Source: Axinella damicornis
Taxonomy: Eukaryota; Porifera; Demospongiae; Axinellida; Axinellidae
Direction of reading: 5' to 3'
Assembly: GCA_963931865.1 (NCBI GenBank)
Contig: OZ007515.1
Span: forward strand, 10,088,685 to 10,152,684
DNA length: 64,000 bases
A program made the translations under genes and the position numbers. The notes under the pieces were generated by a model that was not told the origin of the DNA, searched no databases, and saw only the letters and a program-made list of their open reading frames with translations. Below are positions 44,201-55,410 of the stretch, piece by piece. Within the stretch, counting starts at the first letter, position 1; every line of letters begins with the position of its first letter.

Positions 44201-47200
44201 AGATGACGAAATCGGACTTTTCTCCGCGACAGGTTCATCGACTCCCACGTACTCTAGGGTACGTTTGTGAGTGTTTTTGTGAACTGCTAGGCAGTATCAT
44301 TCTGTCTGCATGCTTGGTTTGGGGGGTTGTAGCTTCTTTGGCCGTTATCCTGCTGGTGCATCAGTATGGTAAAATCGAAATTTCCTTGGCCATCCCTAAA
44401 TAGAGAACGCTACCGCGTTCTCTGATACAGGGAGCAAAACAGTGTGGTTACACTATTTGCTCCCCTGTATATATATAGGCAGTGAACAGTGTGGGCACAC
44501 TATTTGTTCCCTGTACAAATGTATATATACAGGGGGAAAATAGTGTAGTTACACTATTTGAACCCCTATAATATAGAGAACAGATCCCAATAGTGTAGTT
44601 TTGTACCAACCCAGCTACTTGTATGCACTAGCTGAGCAAATGGAGCTGTGGGGTGCTTAGTCTCGTTCCCAGGCTGCATGGGAGGCCTGGGAACGAGGCT
44701 ATGGGGTGCTCTGCACTCCGTCTTGGGTGTTTTGCTTGCCACAATACCTCTTGTGAATGATATTGCAGTTGGTCACACCATATAGCCTCGTTCCCTGTCA
44801 GTAGCCCGTTCCCAGGCTCTCATTCTCGAAAACAAGAGCCTGGGAACAAGGCTGCTACAGCAGGTTCCCCTCACTGAGTGGAAAGGCAACTGTGATCAGG
44901 TCTAAGAGTCAAAACTGGTCTAGGCTAGAGGAGGTGGGTGGGGTCAAAGGTGAAAATATCATGGACATTGGTCATTTCTCTTGGTTACCGGATACTTGGA
45001 TACTTGCGAAATGTATTGGAAATGTAACTTAATTAAAAATCTCTAGTACGAAGAGCGTGAGCAACTTGATTCTGGCGGTGGAGGTGCGCTGTCACAAGGT
45101 GCAGGGCATGACGGAAGCTTTCTTTGATAGCATAATCCTTGGCAAATTTATCTGCTGTCTCGCTCAAGAAAAGTGGTAAATATGGCTTTTTGGTGAACTT
45201 AACTGCTCGTTTTGCACGGCTATACAGCATATCCATAAAAGCTTCCGCCATGCCCTGCACCTTGTGACAGCGCACCTCCACTGCCAGAATCAAGTTGCTC
45301 ACACTCTTCATACTAGAGATTTTTGGTTAGAAAACCATAATGGACTTAGAAACAGTCTTCTCACTAGTGGGTTAGCATGGCCGGATCAAATACTCGGTAG
45401 TGAGTGCATATAGTTACTGGTTAGTATAACAGCATCACGAATGTACTGATGGCTGAGTTCAGTTACTGGTTAGTATAACAGCATCACGAATGTACTGATG
45501 GCTGAGTTCAGTCATGCCATGCGTGCAGTTTGGAGGACGAAAACCCGGCAGACCTGGTTAGTGAGTTACAAGCCAAAAGCCTGACCTCCAATGTAGTATA
45601 CGTAGATAGTTGCATGTGGTTAGTATAACAGCATCACAAATGTACTGATGGCTGAGTGCAGTCATGCGAGCAGTTTGGAGGACGAAAACCCGGCAGAACT
45701 GTGCACAGGGTATATGTTTTAGCGAGTTACAAGCCAAAAGCCTGACCTCCAATGTAGTATACATCTTGGTTGTTACTGTGGATGTCAGTGGTGCTAGTTA
45801 GTTTCCCTTGAGGGGGCGTGAGGATGTTTACTAGGAAGTAGCTGTGTTTGTTTAGGGCTTCAGCTGGAAAACAACCAGCTAAGCAGCATGGCTGGTGGAC
45901 AGTTCAGGCCTGTGTAAACAGCAGCCACCTCAAAAATGTCTTTGCAGTGGAAGTGGTGGCATCTCAGGCTGTATTTTACAATCATAAATCACTTCCTTGC
46001 TGACATTTCGACTAGCATGTTCGGTCTGCCAATGATCAAAGCATGTATGTAGCTTAAACATGCAATGGTATACACTAATCTGTTATTGGCAGTACCGTAG
46101 ACTTGGGTCAGTAGTCTAAGTGGTAAGGAAATGCGCATGCAATAGAGGACATGCACTTATATAGGCATAGCAGGGGTGCAATTAAAGCTATGCCCGAAAG
46201 CAACAGCATTCAATGACCACCTGTTCGAGATGGTGAGGTCTCCATGAGTAAGTGTATGGATTTCAGACTTGGATCAGCTTTCTGCTTAAGGAATATTGAG
46301 TTGCTGATATTCATAAGATGTAGAGTCCTCAAGATATGCCATTCCTTTGTAGGGACTGTCTGATCAAGTATATATACTATCGTCCGAGCACTGGTGATCA
46401 ATATGACGCTTTGTCTCACCTCACTGACAGGGCACACAGCAGTTCTTTGCCAGTCTTTTCGATCCTCAAAGGACACCATTTCTCAGCATCCCACTGGAGG
46501 AGATAGGCGTGATGGCCAGCACGAGGGTTCCACTTCAGGGGAACATTGATGGTGTACAGGGAGGTACTGGTCTCCAAGTCACCTTGTGATGGGGAGAAGC
46601 TGTGGTGTGTGTGTGTGTGTATGTGTGCGTGTGCATGTGCATGTGTGTACATGTGGATGAGTGTTTGTGTGTACATTTGCGTGTGTGTATATGTGCATGT
46701 GTGTAGGTGTATTTGCATATATAAGTGTGTGTGTGTGTATGTGCATACGCATGTGTGTTCACGTGGATGAGTGTTTGTGTGTACATTTGCGTGTGTGTAT
46801 ATGTGCATGTGTGTAGGTGTATTAGCATATATAAGTGTGTGTGTGTGTATGTGCATACGCATGTGTGTTCACGTGTATGTGGGTGGGTGTGTGTATGCAT
46901 GTGTGTGTGTACGTGTGTGTGTGTGCATGTGTGTGTATGTGTGCGTGTGCGTGTACATGTGTGTTTGCACATACTGTAAATGGAGCTAATTAAAATGTGT
47001 GTACCAGCATGCTCGGAATTTGTATTTCAATCTTCTAGTCGGGGTCCATTCAAACTTCATCTCCCTCAGTCCCTCCTCCAGATTCCAGACAGTGGCCTCC
47101 CCACCTCGACACGCAGAGAACACCTAGGAAAGGAGGTGGGGAGATTGGGAGGTGGGGAGGAGAGGAGGAGAGGGGAGGGGAGGAGGTGGGGAGGAGAGGA

Positions 47201-50200
47201 AGAGGTGGGGAGCTCGAGGTGGGGAGGAGATGAAGACGTGGGGAGGTGGGGAGGTGGGGAGGAGAGGAGGAGAGGGGAAGGGGAGAGGAGGTGGGGAGGA
47301 GAGGAGGAGGTGGGGAGAAGAGGAGGAGGAGGAGGGGAGGAGAGGAGGTAGGGAGGTGGGGAGGACAGGAGGAGAGGGGAAGGGAGAGGAGGAGGTGGGG
47401 AGGAGAGGAGGAGGTAGGGTGGGGAGGAGAGGGAAGAGGGAGTGGGAGTGGGAGTGGGAGTGGGACAGAAAGTGGGAGGGGGAGAAGGCAGGGGAGGGGA
47501 GGGAGAGAGAGGGGGGGAGGATCAAAAGAAGGGTGAAAGGGATCGAGGGGGAGGGGAGGGAGAAAGAGGGAGAGAGAGAAGTATTGGGGCAATAGGCAAC
47601 TTGCATCATGATTCGTCACACTGGGCACACACTGGTCCAATAAAACTGTACGGAGAATGACTATTTCACACACTGATTCAATTAAGCTATTTCAATTGCA
47701 GCCATATTTATCCCGGGAAGTTATAGATGCCACCTTGTTTCTCATACCCAAGACTTTCCTAATTCTTGCTGAACACTGCGTTCAAATTCTCACCACCCTT
47801 GAATATTACCGAGTAGCCACACAAAATCGTGTGATGAAATAATTTGTGATGAAATACAGCACTGACCAATTACAGACAACGGGTATTTAAACAGTATCAT
47901 TAGAAAGTTCCTAGGGAGTTTAATTAAACCTCAAAATCTTCCCCACATGGGTGATACAAAAACTATGTGCTACTTCAGCAGAACCAAGGGTAGCAGCTAT
48001 GGTAGCAGCTATGGTTCCCAGGATGATGCAACTGAACTTGTGTAAGACTTAGTGTGCTTCAGCTACAGACAGAATGGCTACAGACCAAACAGATGGCAAA
48101 ATACAATAGCAACTTCGTGATTGAAGCTGAAACCACACTCCTAGGACAAACTCACATTTCAGAATCAGGCCTCAGGTCTTCTGATTGCATCCACCAGCTC
48201 ATCTTACAGCTCCTTATATGGTTTGATTAGCTATTCATGTAGAATAAATTACTAGTATAATACTGTCAGGGTTGCCTTTGCCTGTGCACTGACTCAAGCT
48301 GTTGCTGAAACTAACCTTGGTGGTGAAGATATATGTACAGTACAAGTCTCTAAAAATGACACCGATCAGCCACAGAACGTTTTCCGAAATGGGTTTGCAG
48401 CACGTACATGTACGTACATAGTTGTTGTACGTACAAAAGTACTCGAAAAACAGTGCAGCTTCCTTTGTTTAGGTCTTCCGGAGCTACGTTCGTAGAGTAA
48501 ATCCGGTTCAGCGACAGAAATGGTTCTGATTCAGGTTCTAGAAATGGTTCTGATGTGTACCATATTAGGACTTCTGTGTTTCCTGTTGGCCACCACTGCT
48601 TGCGTGAACTATGGTGGTAGCACTCGACATCACACATCGTGTGTGTAATTGGAATGAGTCAACAGCTGGTGGGGTGGCTGGTGGCCAAGTGGTTAAAGCA
48701 TTCGAAAGGTTGCAGGTTCGAATCCCACCATTGCCACTGAATATCCAGTTTCTTGAATTTCCCGTTTTGTTGAATTTCCAGTTTTCCCGTTTTTTGCTGT
48801 CTGCCTCTACACCCACACACTAGTGCATGCAGCCGCGCCCCCTGGGCACTATACATGTATAATATATATACATGTCAGTAGTGCCCAGGGGGCACGGCTG
48901 CATGCACTAGTGTGTGGGTGTAGAGGCAGACGGCAAAAAAAACCCGGGAAAACTGGAAATTCAACCAAACGGGAAATTCAAGAAACTGGATATTCAACAA
49001 AACAGGAATCTCAGGAAAACTGGAAGTTGCTGTTCTGTAAAATGTGGAAATCAAGGATTCCAGACAAGCCTTACCATAAGGCATCTCTGGGGTTGCAGTT
49101 CTTTGATTTCAGGAAATCAACAAAACACAACATATGGTTTAGTTACAATGAGTGTATGAAAGTGGCCATTCTGCTTTTCTGCAAAAGTGTGCTAGAAATT
49201 CCCAGACACTGTAACTTAACTGTTTGTGTTTTGTTGAATTCCTGAAAGCACAAGAACTGCAACCTCAGAGATGCCTTGTGGTAAGGCTTCTCTAGTTTTC
49301 TTGATTTCCAGATTTGCAGAAACAGCAACTCCAGAGATGCCTTCTGGTAAGATTTCCTGATTTCTTGATTTGCAGAACAGCGACTCCAGACCACCGACTG
49401 ATGCACAGTTTCACCGTTTTCTGCAATTTTTCCTACAGTGATCATTTATTATTAATTACTTAACATGCACAGCACTGACGTCATATTAATACCCCTCCCC
49501 TCCCTAGTCTGGTTCCCAAATGGTACAGCATGGAGGTCTGGGACCAGACTGCTGTTGACCCCTGAGCTCAATCATAATTTCACACCACCTCAGGGCTCAG
49601 TTGGCCAAACCCTGCAGACTAATCTGGCCACCTGCAGCCGCATACACGGAAAAACGAAGGCGCGCGCCCCTTGCATTATGCTGCAAACACTAACATGCAC
49701 AAAGGTGACCTTATAAGTGCTGGGTCTTTATTCCTGCTCTGCTTTTCTGTGTGTGCATGCCGTGACCTTTAATCCAAGGTGGCGCGCCTTTGGTCTTGCT
49801 TTTTGTGCTTGCAGCTGCAGGTGGCCAGATTAGTCTGAGGTGGTGTGAAATTATGAATTGTGCTCAGTAGTCAACAGCAGTCTGGTCCCAGACCTCCATG
49901 CTGTACCATTTGGGAACCAGACTAGGGAGGGGAGGGGTATTAATATGACGTCAGTGCTGTGCATGTTAAGTAATTAATAATAAATGATCACTGTAGGAAA
50001 AATTGCAGAAAACGGTGAAACTGTGCATCAGTCAGTGGTCTGGAGTCGCTGTTCTGCAAATCAAGAAATCAGGAAATCTTACCAGAAGGCATCTCTGGAG
50101 TTGCTGTTTCTGCAAATCTGGAAATCAAGAAAACTAGAGAAGCCTTACCACAAGGCATCTCTGAGGTTGCAGTTCTTGTGCTTTCAGGAATTCAACAAAA

Positions 50201-50851
50201 CACAAACAGTTAAGTTACAGTGTCTGGGAATTTCTAGCACACTTTTGCAGAAAAGCAGAATGGCCACTTTCATACACTCATTACAGACACTCGCTAGCCA
50301 TCACTCATGGTTATGTTCTGCAACTGCCAAATTGTATCAAAGCTTCCCATGAGGCATCTCTGCGTGGTCAACCATGTATGCACTAGTTAATACATAAATG
50401 AGTGGCCAGAAGTGTGTTTCAAAAATCAGAGAAAAATGTCTCAATAGTGAGAGAGACGGGGAGGGGGGATGGGAGGGGTTTAAGAATAAGACGGGAGACA
50501 GGAAGAGAGGGAGGGGGAGGAGAGATAGAGAGGGAAGAAGAGGGAAGGAAGGGGAAGAGTGGAAATGAGAGGGAGGGGAGGAAGGCGAGAGGAAAGGAGG
50601 GGGAAGGAGGGGGAAGGAGGGGAGGAAGGCTAGAGAGGGAAGGAGAGGGAAGGAGGGGGAAGGAGGGGAGGAAGGCTAGAGGGGGAAGGAGGGGGAGGAG
50701 AGGGAGAGGTTTTAGTGTTGCATCTCTGGATTGGAGCTATACTCACCTGCATCTTTGTAGGATGACAGTCGAGGCTTTCTATCTCATTCTCATGGGAAAC
50801 TAGCTGGTGTAGCCTGTCAAGAGATGGGTACTGCAGGTGTGTGTGTGTGCA

Positions 50852-50937
<86 letters not shown>

Positions 50938-53900
50938 TGTTGCATGTGTGTGTGTGCGTGTGTGTGTGTGTGAGAGAGAGAGAGAATGAGAAGAGAATGA
51001 GGAGTTGCAGAGAAATGATGAAAATGAAAGAACTGCAGAATGGCATTGATTGTACTTTCACCAGTGAGAATTATACAATCAACGCTATTGGATGAACGCC
51101 AGAACCATGACCATCTCTGAACATATCCATGGTAGCCACAGAATGGACTGTGGATTAATTGGATCTCAACATGAAAATTGCAAAAGCTACCCACTGTGAG
51201 CACAGCACACATGCCAGGTTGCCCAAAAACATGGCCATCTCACAACTCTACCCATGTGCACAATACCCTCTCATATATACGTACCTCCTCACATAATACA
51301 CATGCACTCTCACACCCCCTCGCTATTCCCACGGCCAGCATTTGATCGCTTGCAGTATGCAAATATGGTGGGGGGAAGGTAGCCTCGGTCCCAGAGAGCC
51401 TGGGACCGAGGCTAGGGGGAAGGCCTGGGAGATGCGGTTATATGTAATACAGGAAATTGCGACGTTCTTGCACAATCTGACATCCTGAGGTCCGAGATTT
51501 GCGCATGCGTACATACGCTGCTTACACAGAAAGCGCGCGCTGAGTCATCATGGAACAACCTCAGAATGTGTTTATCCACCCCGTGACGCAGGTTGCTACA
51601 GCGTCTGGATCACTGAACCGTTCTGGCCGGAGTTCTGTGACCGTGCAGGTATTGCCGGGTCGGTCTACGCGGGGCAAATTTGAATTTAGAGTCCCTATAC
51701 CCGTATATGGTCAGTGCTGATTTAGCAGTCGCGCTTGGCGCTCGGATTGTGCAAGAACGTTGCAATTTCCTGTACCTGTTTCACATCGATCCATCCCAAA
51801 CGTTGTGAACGGACAGTACAAGAAAGGGCATCAAGATTCTCCATTGAGCACCGCTCCCCATGTGTCTACCGTCTGTCTACCTGATGGCACCACATGTGGC
51901 CAGGCCTTCCTCCACCATATTCACATACTACTGCATACTGCAAGCAACCCAACACTGGTGGTGTGAAATGGCCTGGGAACGAGGCTACTGATGCAATAGT
52001 GAGCAATTATCTGTTGTTCACCAGGAGTGCTGTTTCTGCCAATTTTGGTTCATTTGTTACATCAGGAGCTTATGAGCGCCACGTTATGGGCTCCTGGTTA
52101 CATTTTTGACTGCATTTTGGTAAATAGAACTGTGTGCTCTTTCTGCCAATTTTGGATTAATTGACATGTCAAAACGTGCACATAGAAAAAGTCTTATCTT
52201 CAAACTTCTGGTTTGCTACATGCACACTGCCATTTGTTGTGGAGCGTCCTGGGGGCATGCATACATGTAGCTTCATTCCCACGCCTTCTACACCTCCAGT
52301 TTTTGATCGCTTATACTGTAAAACATGTGGCATAGAAGGCCTGGGAATGAGGCTTGGCATGGACAATTTATACTATGCTAGGTATCTTGGGCTAGGAAAG
52401 AGGTATGAGGCTGGGATTTGCACCATTGTGATCAGCATGAATCGAGCTTTCAAATGATGTCTATTTTGCTCTTAGCTGAATTTTGACCCAAAATCATGTA
52501 AAACCATGGATTATAGCCTTTGGTCGAGAGCGATTTTTGGCAAAAATGTGACCAACATTAAAAGTCATTTTTAGGACATCAGTTGAAGGTTCTTTTCATG
52601 CTGATCACAATGGCACAATTTCCAGCTTCATATCTCATTCGTAGGCCAAGATACCTAGCATAGTACTTAGCTGGCTAATCACTAGTACAGCAATACACTC
52701 ACACAATGCATTCTCTTACATCCCCTTACACAATACTCTGTCACAACCTCTCACACATTCACAATACATTCTGGCCCTCACACAATACACTCTTTCACAC
52801 CCCCTCACACAATACACTCTGTCACAACCTCTCACACATTCACAATACATTCTGGCCCTCACACAATACACTCTTTCACACCCCCTCACACAATACACTC
52901 TCTCACATCCCCTCACACAATACACTCTTTCACATCTCCTCACACACATCCCCTCACACAATATACTCCATGTAGCCCTCACACAATACACTCTCACATC
53001 CCTTCACACAATATACTCCCTCACATCCCCTCACATTCCCTTACACAATATACTCCCTCACATCCCGTCACATCCCCTCACACAATACACTCCGGCCCTC
53101 ACACAATACATGTACACTCTCTCACACCCCCTCACACAATACACTCTCACACCCCGTCACAAAATACACTCTCTCTCACCGCCTCACATGATACTCTCTC
53201 TCACCCCCTAACACAATGCACTGTCACACGATAGCCTCTCCTACCCCAAGGGGTGGTTACTCCAATAAGATAGCTGCGACCGGGAATCGTGACCCCTACG
53301 TATATGGCAGATGTAGGTGTTCAAGAGCGCATGATGACATCATCATCAATGGGGGGCAGATGAAGACAGTGACATCACGCGTTCTTGAGGTGTGGTGTGG
53401 ACATAGTTTACCATACTCTACCAAAAAGTGGTGTAGTCATGGCAGATTTTGCTACGGTCACAGGCAGTTTAGCAGCGTGGTCATGCAGTCATGGACAGTC
53501 TTTGGGTGGTCATACATGATTGTGACCCTAGTCGCAGCTCTAAGTATGGCACAAACTAGCCTCGTTCCCAGGCTGTTCTCACCGCCAGTATTTGATCGCT
53601 TCCAGTATGAAATACGGCGGGGGAAGGCCTGGGAGATCTGGTCATGTGCGATGACGTCAGGTAGACACACAGGGGTGGTGCCCAACAATTTTAATACCTG
53701 TTTCGTGTCGATCCGTCCCCGACATTGTGAACAACAAACGGCATCGTTCGTCTGCCTTGCGAACACACTGACATCCAGCCTTTGGACGGACAGTAAAAGA
53801 CAGGACATCGAGATTCTTCGCTGGGCACCGCCCTCCACGTGTCTACCATGTGTCTACTTGATGGCACCGAACGTGACCAGATCTCCCAGGCCTTCCCCAC

Positions 53901-55376
53901 CATATTTCATACTGGAAGTGATCAAATACTGGCGGTGGGAATGGCCTGGGAACGAGGCTAGGAGTCACCACCCCTTGCACACAACACACTTACAACTTAC
54001 ATGTACACAAGGATTGAAGTACATATGCATATATACACTCACTTTCCATACTCATGTATACAAATCTGACACACGTACATGTACGTAGCCTCGCTTACTC
54101 CTCCATCACGACCCTCACCTTCCACACTCTCACTACTCCATCCACTCCCCCCGTCACCACATATGCCCCGTTGTGAGAGAACTTGACATATTTCTGGTAC
54201 GAATCTTTCTCAGCAAAATCAGTGTGGGTGGAGTTGATCACTTCCAATTCCACTTCTTCATCACCTCCCTCCTGCAGAGAGGAGAGGAAGGAGGGGAGAG
54301 GAGGGAGGGAGCGGAGGAAAGAAGACAGGGGGAAGGGGAGGGAGGAGGAAGGAAGCCAGGAGGCAGAGGGAGGGAGAGGAAGGAAAGAGGAGAGGAGGAA
54401 GGGTGCATAAGGGAGAGGAGGGAAGGAGGAGGGAGGAAGGAAAGAGGGAGGTAGGGAGGGAGGGAGGGAGGGAGGGAGGGAGGGAGGGAGGGAGGGAGGG
54501 AGGGAGGGAGGGAGGGAGGGAGGGAGGGAGGGAGGGAGGGAGAGGAGGAGGAGGGAAGGACGGGTGGAGAGTGAGAGGGTGCAGTTAAAGTTTAGCACCT
54601 TTTGGAGCAGCTTGTAGATAAAAGGGTATTATGCGCTGCAGTAACTGTTGTTGTTTAATGGAGTCTACTAGTATAGTATAATACAACCTCAGCAGATTGA
54701 CCAGATACCTTCTTTGAAGAACCGCCAAGCCCTTCACTTGTTCCTGTCCTCTTTTCTTCCTCTCTGTCCTCCCCCTCCTCCCTCTCCTTCTCCTCCCCCT
54801 CTTCCTCCTCCATCTCCCCTTCCTCCGCCTCCTCCTCTCCCTCCTCCTCCTCTCTACCCTTCTCCTCCTTCCTATTGTCATACGTCAAGCCTGTAAAGAG
54901 GTAGCACGAGGGTCCAATACCAGCGGCAATGGTACCCCTGTCTTGGGGGTGGGGAGTGGAGTTCATTATGAGCCTGTCACCCAAGTCGAAGTGGTGGGAA
55001 CGTTCCGCAACATAATTTTGCCCGTCATGAAGCAGGCTGTACACCTCCTGTCATAATTGATGAGCACATACTACAATGAAATAGTGGGCTAAGATTCAAC
55101 CTATAAAGAGAGACTGGAAGCAACATATCCAGAGATTGAATATCCATAGCCTCGTTCCCAGGCCTTCTACACCTCCAGTTTTGCATACTGCAAGTGATCA
55201 AAAACTGGAGGTGTAGAAGGCCTGGGAACGAGGCCATCCCAACTTGCTAGTATCAGCATTACACAATCAAGGTCATTCAACAGGTACAGCTAGATGTGTC
55301 GACTGGAACGTGCGGTTGCCCCTCGAAATCAATATAATTTTTGCCCTACTGGCAAAACATGAGCAAAATTGAGTGA

Positions 55377-55410
<34 letters not shown>

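Larger units (their letters stand above)
42893..44610. mobile_element. Possible 1.7-kb TIR element with nested palindrome
   Basis: aactacactattgggatctg at the left is inverted at the right end (about 44580-44600), and similarity continues for over 100 bp. Inside are a near-perfect inverted repeat at 43050-43321 with about 120-bp arms, a (GAAA)n run at 44154-44201 and the hairpin AGAGAACGC..GCGTTCTCT near 44402. Two minus-strand frames (43607-43837 and 43976-44150) look protein-like but were not recognised. Confidence 0.5.

Noticed and set aside
46416..46979. His/Thr-rich or Cys/Val-rich proteins
   Set aside because: CA/TG microsatellite translation; only the PREB exon 6 portion (46420-46599) is retained.
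49143..50352. Identical 100-residue frames in opposite orientation
   Set aside because: They are the two arms of one palindrome; identity reflects arm similarity rather than selection on a protein.
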